A stretch of DNA of 64,000 bases from Nematocida parisii ERTm1 (lineage: Eukaryota; Microsporidia). Below the pieces are notes generated by a model. The model saw nothing but the letters and a program-made list of their open reading frames with translations, did not search any database and had not been told where the DNA came from. Made by a program: the position numbers and the translations under genes. Each line of letters opens with the position of its first letter. Position 1 is the stretch's first letter. Of this stretch, positions 17,408-26,238 are shown piece after piece. The stretch lies in assembly GCF_000250985.1 (NCBI RefSeq), contig NW_013524648.1, positions 186,001-250,000 of the forward strand, in the 5' to 3' direction.

Positions 17408-17886
17408 ATGCAGATGCAATGCGCCTCTAGTTTTGTTTCTTCTGTATACGGTGATGCTGTTTATGATAAGTTGAAGTAAATACGCATTACTGTATAGTTA
17501 TTTGTTTTTGATCCGAATCTGCTTTATCTTGTATTTATGCGTGGCGATAGATTCTTGTCTATATCGCATCATTTAGAATGCATTCAACCAAGATATCTTT
17601 ATATTAGTTAGAATCTCTTGCATAGTGAATTTTTATATAGAATATTCACTAGGCAGCAAGAAAGTCCGGGTTATTCGTTAAACTAAAAAAACCGTTTAAT
17701 CGCTGGTTGCACATAAATAGTGCCCAAAGATAGTAATAACCATGAAATTTAAGTGCTTATTAGTAAAAATGCACTAATTTCTGCCAATTCTCAATATATT
17801 TTAAATTAAAAGAAATACACTTAAAATAGTTGAGCATAATACTTACTTAGACTTTATTATGTGGGGTATTATTATAATATAACTTA
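17408..17886. other. Intergenic region with one inverted repeat
   Basis: About 480 bp between convergent UGP1 and MPP10. TAGTGAAT (17623-17630) and ATTCACTA (17644-17651) form a perfect 8-bp stem with a 13-nt AT-rich loop, which could act in transcript termination or be part of a small RNA. I could not fold a tRNA or other known RNA from it. The rest is AT-rich and featureless. Confidence 0.45.
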
Positions 17887-18366
17887 CTATTTGCTTGTGG
17901 TCTGCATAGGCCTGCTTCCCGTATACGATTTGTCTGATATTTCTACTAATGCGCTGTCTATTTCATTGAACAGCCGAATCATTTCGCTGGGTTCCATAAA
18001 CTTATCATTCTCACTGCGTCTTCCGTCTAAGATGTCATGAACAACAGTTTTTTCCTCTTTATCAGCCACTTCAATTACAGTCTCTTTCTTTTTTTGCACA
18101 GTTTTTCTGGGATTGTCGTACTCTTTTCGCTTTATTCGATCCTTTACAATTCGCTCTATCAACACGTCAACCGTATTCTCTATTTTTAATGTGGTTTTAT
18201 TCCGAATAAATTCAATATTTCTTACAAACTCATCAGAGTCACAGTCTTCATCAAATAGCAGCGAATTCTTTGGTCGCTCCTTCACAGACACTTCTCCCTT
18301 CTCATACCACGGTTTTTTACTTACTAGCTCATTTTCAATTTTCTCAATTTGTTTCTGTCTGTCCAT
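17887..18366 (-). CDS. MPP10: Mpp10 C-terminal part, U3 snoRNP protein (separate frame)
   Basis: A 159-aa product starting MDRQKQIEKIENEL. It matches the conserved C-terminal block of Mpp10: KPWYEKGEVSVKERPKNSLL is the family's 'KPWxxxGEVxxxxRPxNSLL', followed by the helix with VLIERIVKDRIKRKEYDNP and, later, FMEPSEMIRLFNEIDSALVEI. Mpp10 with Imp3 and Imp4 binds U3 snoRNA in the small-subunit processome for 18S rRNA maturation in the nucleolus. The N-terminal acidic part of Mpp10 is found just upstream in a different frame (18407-18946). An in-frame TGA lies three codons before this ATG, so the ORF is self-contained. Confidence 0.85.
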   Translation of the reverse strand: MDRQKQIEKIENELVSKKPWYEKGEVSVKERPKNSLLFDEDCDSDEFVRNIEFIRNKTTLKIENTVDVLIERIVKDRIKRKEYDNPRKTVQKKKETVIEVADKEEKTVVHDILDGRRSENDKFMEPSEMIRLFNEIDSALVEISDKSYTGSRPMQTTSK

Positions 18367-18406
18367 GAACCGTCAATGAAAATATTTTCTGCATAAAAAA
18401 GTTCTG

Positions 18407-18946
18407 TTATTTCCCAAGCTTTCTTAACGTATCCAAAGCAGGCTCATCTAAAAGATCCCCAGACTCCTCGCATTCATTCTCTAAATATCCATAAATGTCA
18501 TTTAATTCACCAGAAGAGTAGTCATGGTCATTACTCTCTACTTCATCTAATTTATCCAGATCAACACTTTGTACGTCAGATAATTCGCCATCAGCATCCT
18601 CAGATTGATTGCTTTCTGCCTCATCATTATCACTACATACACTTAAATCATCTTCATCCTCTACTTCTGAGTGCTCTGATTCACTCTCCCCAGATACTTC
18701 ACTTACCTCATTGGCACCTTCAGAACTCTCTTCATCTGCGGACCCCTCTTCACTTAGTGGTTCTTTGTTCATATAATCTACTAAATACTCTTCTACCTCT
18801 TTTATGGCTATGTTTGTTATATTTTCTATTTGATTGTATATCTGCTCCTCAGTGTATCCTTTTACTTGTATGGCTCTCTGGTACTTTTTCACCTTTTTAT
18901 TATTCCATTCACTGTACTCTGTCTGCAACTGTTTTTTGTAATCCAT
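18407..18946 (-). CDS. MPP10: Mpp10 N-terminal part, acidic (separate frame)
   Basis: A 179-aa product from the ATG at 18946 (MDYKKQLQTEYSEW); a longer frame to 19033 adds an unlikely hydrophobic leader. Residues around AIQVKGYTEEQIYNQIE match the Mpp10 N-terminal motif 'xxVxGFDxEQIWxQLE'. The rest is Glu/Asp/Ser-rich acidic sequence, as in the acidic linkers of Mpp10. The stop (18407) is 40 bp from the ATG of the C-terminal part. No single frameshift joins the two, because the first frame's TAA comes before the second frame's upstream TGA; two one-base shifts through the third frame, open here, would be required. It may be two indels or a true gene split. Confidence 0.7.
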   Translation of the reverse strand: MDYKKQLQTEYSEWNNKKVKKYQRAIQVKGYTEEQIYNQIENITNIAIKEVEEYLVDYMNKEPLSEEGSADEESSEGANEVSEVSGESESEHSEVEDEDDLSVCSDNDEAESNQSEDADGELSDVQSVDLDKLDEVESNDHDYSSGELNDIYGYLENECEESGDLLDEPALDTLRKLGK

Positions 18947-19154
18947 AAAAAGAAAATATTCTTTGCATAAAAATAGAAAACAGCCCAGTCGGCTGTGAAT
19001 AGAAGTGCTTTGTTTGTACATAAAGCGTCGCAATCTCTGTGTTTTTGTGGCAGCAGTATAATTATAACAGATTGCTCTCTTATTGCACTAAATCAATGCA
19101 AATTCATATTTGCGTTTCTATTTAATTTTATTTTTTAATACCCCAGATAATAGA

Positions 19155-19913
19155 ATGTCCAAAGTACTAAGGAAGCAGAGACTATCAAAGCCTCACAACA
19201 GAACAAACAAAATGTACAAAAAGGGAGCAACAAAATTCCCAAAGCCCACCGAAGAGATGAGAGAGGGTATTGTATCAGAAATAGTTCACGAGAGAGGTAG
19301 AAATGCCCCACTTGCCATGATCACAATGGTGAATGAGGACAAGACTATTAAGAAAGAAAAAGTAGTGTTGGTCGCATTAGAAGGCATGTACACTGGAAAA
19401 ACAATATACTTTGGAGAAAAAACTCCTCTTTCTCTAGGAAACACCATGTGCTTAAAGAACATGCCAGATGGTACTGTTATTTGCTCAGTTGAGAGAGTAG
19501 TTAGGGATGGAGGAAGTATTGCAAAGACCAGTGGATCATACGCAACTGTAGTAGGATACAACCCAGATAAGAATGAGTCTAGAATAAAGCTTCCATCAGG
19601 TATAAAGAAAACACTGAGTGGAGATTGCAGAGCTATGATAGGAATTATTGCCTCTGGTGGAGTGCATGAGAAGCCTCTGCTTAAAGCCGGAAGAGCATAC
19701 TACAAACAGAAGGCTAGAGGAAAGCTTGGAGCTTGGCCAAGAGTTAGAGGTGTGGCTATGAACCCAGTTGACCACGTACACGGAGGAGGTAACCACCAGC
19801 ACATAGGAAAGTCATCTTGTGTCGGTAGAAATGCACCACCTGGGCAGAAGGTTGGACAGATTGCTGCTAAGAGAACTGGTACCGGAAGAGCAAAGACAAA
19901 GAGATTTGAATAA
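19155..19913 (+). CDS. RPL8: Large-subunit ribosomal protein uL2 (L8)
   Basis: A 252-aa protein starting MSKVLRKQRLSKPHN; the Met at 19155 fits the family N-terminus better than an upstream one at 19110. The signature AWPRVRGVAMNPVDHVHGGGNHQHIGK near the C-terminus is that of uL2, which sits at the peptidyl transferase centre; I quote it in parts: GVAMNPVDHVHGG then GNHQHIGK. The proline usually found in 'DHPHGG' is Val here. Length equals the yeast protein (254 aa). Codon use and composition are typical of a highly expressed conserved gene. Confidence 0.97.
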   Translation: MSKVLRKQRLSKPHNRTNKMYKKGATKFPKPTEEMREGIVSEIVHERGRNAPLAMITMVNEDKTIKKEKVVLVALEGMYTGKTIYFGEKTPLSLGNTMCLKNMPDGTVICSVERVVRDGGSIAKTSGSYATVVGYNPDKNESRIKLPSGIKKTLSGDCRAMIGIIASGGVHEKPLLKAGRAYYKQKARGKLGAWPRVRGVAMNPVDHVHGGGNHQHIGKSSCVGRNAPPGQKVGQIAAKRTGTGRAKTKRFE

Positions 19914-19953
19914 AACCTCCCTTCTATTTATTCTTTACAAATTTTGAATATTT

Positions 19954-20256
19954 ATGCCAGACTCACAGGAGAAAGAGAAGAAAGCACAGATTATTTTAGA
20001 AGAAAATGAGAAAATGAAAACGCTTAAACGCGCTGTGCTGGATTTAAAGGACTTATCTGCTAGATGCAATGACGCAGTCACTGAGGATATTTCATACATC
20101 GACCAAGTCATACAAAAAAGCACAAAGGACAGACTGACCATCCAGAATATTATGCAGAAGCTGGATGCAGTGAAGAAAGATAGCTTTATGCTTATTCTAA
20201 TAGTCACTGTTGTCGGCCTAGGGGCGCTCTTGTTTATTGGTCTTCTGTTCAAGTAA
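19954..20256 (+). CDS. Small tail-anchored protein, probable SNARE
   Basis: A 100-aa product with a single C-terminal hydrophobic segment (about residues 78-98, MLILIVTVVGLGALLFIGLLF) and almost no lumenal tail, the layout of tail-anchored SNAREs. Residues 25-75 are an amphipathic helix with hydrophobic heptads (LKDLSARCNDAV, ISYIDQVIQ, IMQKLDAV) and a Gln near the middle, as expected of a Q-SNARE of the Bet1/Use1/Sft1 size class. The family cannot be fixed by eye. It lies 40 bp after uL2 on the same strand. Confidence 0.65.
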   Translation: MPDSQEKEKKAQIILEENEKMKTLKRAVLDLKDLSARCNDAVTEDISYIDQVIQKSTKDRLTIQNIMQKLDAVKKDSFMLILIVTVVGLGALLFIGLLFK

Positions 20257-20323
20257 AGGGGCCTGGCTGATAAAATATCCAATTGTCGTGCAAAAGTATA
20301 AAAATTCACAGAAGTTTCAAAGC

Positions 20324-20512
20324 ATGAATGAAACAGCACTTCCAGTAGAGATACTGCAGGAACAGCGCGCCAAATCAACAATACTTCAGAACTGCTTAGA
20401 ATCGTCTGTTAACAAATTGTTGCTTGTTATATTTTCGTTTATGCTATTTGCCGCTGTCTTTGTTTTGGCTAATATTATTGTTTGCTCTATCGTCATTTTT
20501 ATAAAGAACTAG
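20324..20512 (+). CDS. Small membrane protein, function unknown
   Basis: A 62-aa product starting MNETALPVEILQEQR. The last 30 residues are strongly hydrophobic, enough for one long or two closely spaced membrane segments, ending FIKN. The frame is open further upstream but without a convincing Met; 20324 is preceded by AT-rich sequence and lies 67 bp after the previous stop. Its size and topology recall small ER/Golgi components, but I see no family signature. Confidence 0.55.
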   Translation: MNETALPVEILQEQRAKSTILQNCLESSVNKLLLVIFSFMLFAAVFVLANIIVCSIVIFIKN

Positions 20513-21208
20513 TAAGACGAGCAGGCACAAATATGCACATTCTAATAAGAAGTCAAAAATACTTATGCCGCATTTTATAGATAAGTTCACTACGGCATAA
20601 TACATTCTTCATTAATAAAAATAAATCCGTTCTATTTATATATGACCTGAGATCTTATTCACATGAAATTATATTGAACTGCATTGTTGCCAGAATATTA
20701 TTTTAATTATTTATATTTATTTTAGAAAGTGAAGCATTAAAAATATTTGAAAATTTACTAATGGACTCTTTTTTAATTTTTGGGTGCATTCTATAGTAGA
20801 AAACAGTTAACTATTACTAATCAGACAGCTGAAATATACAAATAAGTAAGATGGACACATGAGATTAGTAAACTAAAATATGATATAAGGCGCACTAGAT
20901 AGTATTTTAAGAACTATTATTGTCTACACATTAATCGGTATAAACTACAGCATTTAGCTTATATATAGTAGCTAAACACATATACAGTATACATAACATA
21001 TGTTTATGTACACAAACACTGTTGCCTTTCTTAAGATTCATTGATGCTTAATGGAGTAGAATCTATATGGTGCATGCCACTTTCAGTTTCAGATCTAATC
21101 ACTTTTTGAAACAACAAATTATTTTTCATCAAGAAATCAATCAGCTATTTCCCATCTTGATACACGGTTTCATCTATATCTTTTTATACAGTTAGTGTTT
21201 TAGTAGAT
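20513..21208. other. AT-rich intergenic region at the edge of the accessory block
   Basis: About 700 bp separating the conserved block from the accessory block. It is AT-rich with alternating TATACATA-type stretches near 20960-21010. No gene, RNA fold or long repeat was seen. The promoter of the secreted protein gene should lie at its right end. Confidence 0.5.
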
Positions 21209-23407
21209 ATGAAATTGCACCACAAATCACTTTCTAAATCTATTCAAGCTATAAGAATGCTGTTACTCCTTCTTCCATCGGTATTTTCACTAGAAAAATC
21301 TACTAATAGTGATGAGCCTGGGACAATTAATATCCTTCCATATACAGCATTTTTCAATAAAAAAGCATACCACACACCTAAAGTGCAGGAACTACCAAAG
21401 TCCTTTATCGCTGGGTTTAAGCCTATAGAAAAGTATACACAGGCTCTGAAATACTTAGAAGATATAGAGAAAAAGAAGAAAGGAAGAGTACGACCATATA
21501 TAAATGATGAAATGTTTGAGCGCACGGTAATATCGGTGTTCTATACAAAAGAATACTTTTTAACTCTGCAAAGAGACTGGGAGCTAGGTAAAAAGCTACA
21601 CATATACGATGTATACCTAGACAATTTTATAACAATGGTAAAAATGGCAAATATTCCCCACTTTGCTAAACACGAGGGGCTTTACCTCTCAATTCGAGAT
21701 ATAAACACAATCCTGGCCCTCTATGAGATTTTTTCCATGGATAAATATGTAAGAATTCCAATACATATAAAAGAAAAGTTTAAAATGGACATGACAAAAA
21801 GAGAGTGCTTTAAAGAAAATCTAAGAGTACTTCTCCAGTTCAATGAAAATGCAAATTCTGAATATCTAAAGATTCTTAGAGATATTAGATACAAAAATAG
21901 ACATGTCCTGATGGCAGAAGTTCCTCCCCGGCGCATTGATAGTAAAAGCTGGATAAAATGGTTACTAAGAAGAGAAGTTAACTTAGATGTATTTTGGTAT
22001 TTGTTTTCTACACTATGTAATACTGTAAAGGACAATAATCTAAAGAAGATTGTGACATATGTAAAGGAAACTTCTGTTCTGGGTAAAAAAGGCATCCAGC
22101 TATTTTTTAGCAACAAAAAAGCACCAAACACAGATTATGTTGGACTTTCATACTATCTACTATATAATAACCAGCTAAAAGTTAAAAACATTGAAGTGGT
22201 TATACAAGAGGATCTAGAGATTCCAGAATTGCAGTTCAGTTCGGTTATGGAGGTGTTCCAGCTGGTTCGAGTGGTTTATATGCGATCTTTAGGTAACTTT
22301 AAAAGAATTCAGAACAACCTGTCTCTTGTTAACATAGTCTTAGACATAGAAAAAAAACGGTCTGAAAGAAGAATGAAGCCAATTATGTCTGGGTTTGTTA
22401 TATATGATTATAATTCACTAAATGAATTTGGAAAGAAGCAGATACTTGCGATGAACTTTACTGAAGTTGGGTTTATGACGGAGCTATATCGAGATCGAGT
22501 CTGTGTAGACAAATCCCATCCCTGCCTCTTTAGGCTGAACCATAGGAGCCCAAATTTCTTGGGAAAGTTTTCTATTTCAGTACCAAACGCTGCCAATATA
22601 GAAACACTGGTGTCACCATATGACTACGTATTTGAGGAACTGAACTTAGAAAAACTATATAATCTTAGTGATCTAAAAATTTCTCTGCCAGAAAATGAGC
22701 TGAAAGAGCCTTATAAGGACTCTGAACTTCCATTAATTGCGCGAGAAAAGATGAATATTAAAACGGTCAGGCTGTATGGAGAGAGCACCCAGCAGGAAGC
22801 GGCATATGTTAATATGTTTAAAAAAATTCTCAAAATTCAAAGTGTTGAGTCTATAGATATAACTGATGTTGCAATTATGAACTCTGAAATTGTTTCTGCG
22901 CTTGAGTCTAAAGATAATCTTGTAAAGAAAAAAGTCAAACTTTTTGCATTCACATACTTTGACCCAGGATTTGACAAAGCAGAGAATGGAGGGCAGGACT
23001 TTATTCCAACAGCAGTGACACTTGAAAAGATTTTTAAAGCACTTCCTAACTTACAAAGAATGGACGTAACCATTATGAATGACAAAGCAGAGGGAAAGGC
23101 TCTTCTTCAAGACTTCCTTTATCTTTTAAAGTGTAAGGGAACTATTTACACAGAAGAGCAACTTCGAAACATTGTAAACATTAAGATAAACAGTCCTCTG
23201 CTCTATACATCTGTGCACACCTGTGATGATATAGTTGGAATAGGACTAAGAAGACTTTTGCCAGCTGTGCGCGAGATTTTCCGAGCACCATTATCATGCC
23301 CAAATGGAAATTCAAGTGATATAGTAAAGAAAGTAGTGATTCCAGAGTTTATGCACTCTTTAGATCACGTTCTTAGACCAAATATGTGCACTCCAGAGGC
23401 AGTGTAG
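21209..23407 (+). CDS. Large secreted protein, lineage-specific
   Basis: A 732-aa product with a cleavable signal peptide (residues 1 to about 28: a basic start, then AIRMLLLLLPSVFSL). No other membrane segment is visible, so it should be secreted or lumenal. The body is mixed alpha/beta and Lys-rich with few Cys. From about residue 500 there are Leu/Ile-spaced units such as VRLYGESTQQEA and IQSVESIDITDVAIMN that recall irregular leucine-rich repeats. I do not recognise a family; Nematocida genomes are known to hold large families of such secreted proteins, and this may be one. A long isolated 5' region supports an independent transcription unit. Confidence 0.8.
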   Translation: MKLHHKSLSKSIQAIRMLLLLLPSVFSLEKSTNSDEPGTINILPYTAFFNKKAYHTPKVQELPKSFIAGFKPIEKYTQALKYLEDIEKKKKGRVRPYINDEMFERTVISVFYTKEYFLTLQRDWELGKKLHIYDVYLDNFITMVKMANIPHFAKHEGLYLSIRDINTILALYEIFSMDKYVRIPIHIKEKFKMDMTKRECFKENLRVLLQFNENANSEYLKILRDIRYKNRHVLMAEVPPRRIDSKSWIKWLLRREVNLDVFWYLFSTLCNTVKDNNLKKIVTYVKETSVLGKKGIQLFFSNKKAPNTDYVGLSYYLLYNNQLKVKNIEVVIQEDLEIPELQFSSVMEVFQLVRVVYMRSLGNFKRIQNNLSLVNIVLDIEKKRSERRMKPIMSGFVIYDYNSLNEFGKKQILAMNFTEVGFMTELYRDRVCVDKSHPCLFRLNHRSPNFLGKFSISVPNAANIETLVSPYDYVFEELNLEKLYNLSDLKISLPENELKEPYKDSELPLIAREKMNIKTVRLYGESTQQEAAYVNMFKKILKIQSVESIDITDVAIMNSEIVSALESKDNLVKKKVKLFAFTYFDPGFDKAENGGQDFIPTAVTLEKIFKALPNLQRMDVTIMNDKAEGKALLQDFLYLLKCKGTIYTEEQLRNIVNIKINSPLLYTSVHTCDDIVGIGLRRLLPAVREIFRAPLSCPNGNSSDIVKKVVIPEFMHSLDHVLRPNMCTPEAV

Positions 23408-24274
23408 TTGCCAAATCATATAATACACTACATATTATTGTAAATAAAACATCATATTATATACTATATTCTGAAACATGAAGTTACAGCTCTTTTCTTG
23501 ATAACTGCACTTACTTCAAATTGTTTTACATATTGTTTAGAGCTGTTTTTTCCTTAAAGACTTAGACATACGAAAACTTGTTATTTATTGAATCCACGTC
23601 GTCCTTATATAGACGATTTCCAATCATTGATCTGGCATTGGTTTTGTATGTTTACATTTTGATCCTCAATATAAACATTTGTTTCTTTACTGTTCTGGAT
23701 CTCACTATCCAAAACCAACATTTAGAAATTCATTTTGAAATATCTTTCATTATCTTTTCTTTTTGTTCTTTTTCTTTATGCCCTGCCTCTTTTCTTGTGA
23801 TTATTCATCCATATTTTTCAATTCTCCTTTATAAATTTTCTCTTTTTAGACTATATTTCTATTTATATAATTCAGAGTTTCTCCTTTCTATTTTCTCTCC
23901 TTTATAATAAATATAAGTTATGTAAGACATAAATAATATTTTATTTTTAATAAATCATGCATAGTTCACATTAAATATTCTTTTATTTAGTCTTTATTAA
24001 CAGGCCTGAGTTCTTCTTAGCAATTTATATAGTGTTGCAGTATATTATTATAAATAGCACTGCTTTCATTAATTTTGAAATAATTTCTAATTGCTTTTGG
24101 ATACATATGATATATACGCGAACTAAATCATTAAATATATTTATGCGCTGCAATGCGTTATACTATACCTTATTAAGAAGTGCCAAATAAATTTTTAATA
24201 CTTAGAAACTTCTAAAGGAAAATTAAATCTCTAAAAATCATATATTAAAATATTTTAGAAGGAAATCCTTAATA
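23408..24274. other. Intergenic region with T-rich, possibly relic sequence
   Basis: About 870 bp. The part 23580-23910 is unusually T-rich on the plus strand (A-rich on the minus strand), like the reverse of a decayed accessory gene, but all minus-strand frames are broken by stops. A plus-strand frame of 109 codons lacks an ATG start and reads as low-complexity hydrophobic sequence, so I do not call it. A 14-bp match to 44577-44590 lies at 23599-23612. Confidence 0.4.
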
Positions 24275-25654
24275 ATGAAGACCCAGCATGCCTTTGGAAT
24301 TAAACTAACAATTGAACTAATTCAGAACATAAAAAACTATCTAATTTTTGGTGTTCTTCCCAGATACACGACAAAATCAGCACTAGAGATTTTTATAAAG
24401 AACTCCCAGCAGTTTCAGATTGAGAACAACGAGAGGCTCTATATACAAATAGGAGAGAATAAGGAAAAGCTATTTGCAATAGGGGATGATGACCAAGAGG
24501 CAATTGTTAAAATATTCAATCAATTAGAATCCACCCACGGCCATTTAAAGCTCTATAAGATGTGGAGGCTAATAAAGAACAAGTGGTTCGGGTTTAAAAA
24601 GGAGCGAATTAGTAAATTAATAGAAAACTGCAGTGGATGTAAAAAAGCAGAAAGCCAGTATAATGAAAAATTAAAAATAAAGCAGGATTTATCAGAAAAG
24701 GACACACAGCCTACACAACAGAGCGCAGAGGAAAAGAAGGAAGAATCTTTTGTATACAGTGCAAAGATCCCTATTCCAGACACAACTAAGCCTATGGAAA
24801 GGCTAAATCTCTCTATAATCGATCTTATTGCATATAAGGATTATAATAAGGGATATACGCATATATTGCATATTATAGATGCATATTCTGGATATCATTT
24901 TATATATCCATTGACTAATTGTATAAACATCAGCAGTCAAATAATCATGGCTATGCGTAGTTTATTCCGCGTGGAGGGTGAGCCAGCTTGGATTTATGCT
25001 GGGAAAAGTATGAGCAATATTTCAATAGACAGCATAGGAATACAAACGGCAGCACCGATCACATATGTGCATGGAAATGCAAGAAATCAAAAATATGAGG
25101 GATGTAATGAGGCAGAGAGAATGTTCTTTGCGTTTAAGGGAAAGCTAAGAAGATATATTCATAAATCAGATAATCAAAAGACTTGGCTTGGTATAATAGA
25201 CTGGATAGTTACAAAACTCAACAGAAAGCAGCAAAACTGTACTAATATAACACCGCAGATGCTGTTTAAGAATAAAGCCAACAAGCCAATATTGCATATT
25301 AAAGAACTGAATATGCTGTACGGGCACACTCTAAACAACTATAGAAGAACAATACCATGGAGCCCAACAAAACTAGAAGAAAAGGGCATTCCTCCAAAGG
25401 AAAGCTTTCTGTTTAAGTCATTAGTCACAAAGAAAATAGAAATGCCAGAATTTGGCGATATTGTTATAATTAAGAAATCAAATAGATCAAATGAAGAAAA
25501 CTCAAATGATGGCCCAGTGCATTGGATGGTTCTAGAAGAAATATCCGTTAAAAAAAATCACTTTTTGGTTGGTGCAGAAAATGTAACTAAAGTTGTTCAG
25601 CTCAAGCACATTCAGGTGATTGAAAAGAATAAGTTTATTCCGCGCGTAGTTTAA
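24275..25654 (+). CDS. Stand-alone retroviral-type integrase homologue, probably inactive
   Basis: A 459-aa product. Residues 85-130 hold a degenerate zinc-binding region ending ENCSGCKKAES (CxxC present, His pair reduced to HGH). The core (about 175-345) follows the rve integrase pattern: PMERLNLS in place of 'PWERVHID', HILHIIDAYSGYHFIYPLT, PAWIYAGKSM in place of 'PxxIxSDNGxxF', and NEAERMFFAFKGKLRRYI in place of 'GxAERxxxxLKxxL'. The last Glu is kept, the second Asp is Ala and the first aligns with Ser, so strand transfer is unlikely. A small beta-rich C-terminal domain (about 385-450) fits the integrase SH3-like fold. No gag, protease or reverse transcriptase adjoins it. The ORF is intact, which suggests a retained (domesticated) use. 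Its 3' flank is repeated at 46415. Confidence 0.8.
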   Translation: MKTQHAFGIKLTIELIQNIKNYLIFGVLPRYTTKSALEIFIKNSQQFQIENNERLYIQIGENKEKLFAIGDDDQEAIVKIFNQLESTHGHLKLYKMWRLIKNKWFGFKKERISKLIENCSGCKKAESQYNEKLKIKQDLSEKDTQPTQQSAEEKKEESFVYSAKIPIPDTTKPMERLNLSIIDLIAYKDYNKGYTHILHIIDAYSGYHFIYPLTNCINISSQIIMAMRSLFRVEGEPAWIYAGKSMSNISIDSIGIQTAAPITYVHGNARNQKYEGCNEAERMFFAFKGKLRRYIHKSDNQKTWLGIIDWIVTKLNRKQQNCTNITPQMLFKNKANKPILHIKELNMLYGHTLNNYRRTIPWSPTKLEEKGIPPKESFLFKSLVTKKIEMPEFGDIVIIKKSNRSNEENSNDGPVHWMVLEEISVKKNHFLVGAENVTKVVQLKHIQVIEKNKFIPRVV

Positions 25655-25845
25655 ATATAGTATTAGTGTTTATGAGTTTCTTATATTTCTAGGTGTTTTT
25701 CAGGTTTATTCAAATTGTCTTTCTGTTATAATAAAGGCTAGTTAGTACAAGAATATTAATTAAAGTAATGCCACTATTTATAAAAATAAATGTATAAAGA
25801 ATAAATAATTTTACTTTCGAGGTATATTACAAATCATTAAAAACA
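25654..25845 (+). repeat. 192-bp repeat, copy 1, at the 3' end of the integrase gene
   Basis: The sequence from the last base of the integrase stop codon to 25845 recurs at 46415-46606 in the same orientation with no mismatch that I can find. The right end is ...AAAAACA in both copies, after which the flanks differ. It could be the 3' terminal region or LTR remnant of the element from which the integrase came. Confidence 0.9.
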
Positions 25846-26238
25846 ATGGTTTAGCTGAATCTCTATTATTAATATAAGTCAGAAAGAGATTTTAATTCGA
25901 TATTTGTTAGGTATTACATATTCATTTTCTAAACATAACAAGACTTTTTATCTTTTCTCTAAGGCATCCATAATAACCCGAAATAATTGATCACTACAGC
26001 AAAATGGAATAAGCATAGAGACAGATAAATGATCCAAAAAAACAAATGATACAAATTTAGAATAAAAATTGAATAGACATGGAACATATAAATGCATGTT
26101 TTTATTAGGTATTAATGCCCACTTAATAGCTAAAAATTAGAATTAATACTCATATTTTTATAAGTTATATAATAATATCACTCTATAACCAGTGCCTATT
26201 TATATAAATGACTAGTCTAAATTTATATTAATACATAA
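25846..26238. other. AT-rich intergenic region, nothing recognised
   Basis: About 390 bp between the repeat and the 3' end of the broken membrane gene. It is very AT-rich. No reading frame, repeat or fold was recognised. Confidence 0.45.

Noticed and set aside
18366-18407. Canonical -1 ribosomal slippage joining the two MPP10 parts
   Set aside because: GGGAAAT is present near the first stop but not in the phase needed for an X-XXY-YYZ site, and one shift would not reach the second ORF.
23578-23907. A 109-codon plus-strand hydrophobic frame
   Set aside because: No ATG near its start and low-complexity Phe/Ile/Leu content; more likely the reverse of A-rich non-coding or relic sequence.
24275-25654. 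Active retrotransposon or virus
   Set aside because: No reverse transcriptase, protease or gag nearby, only one integrase-like ORF, and two of the three catalytic acidic residues appear replaced.
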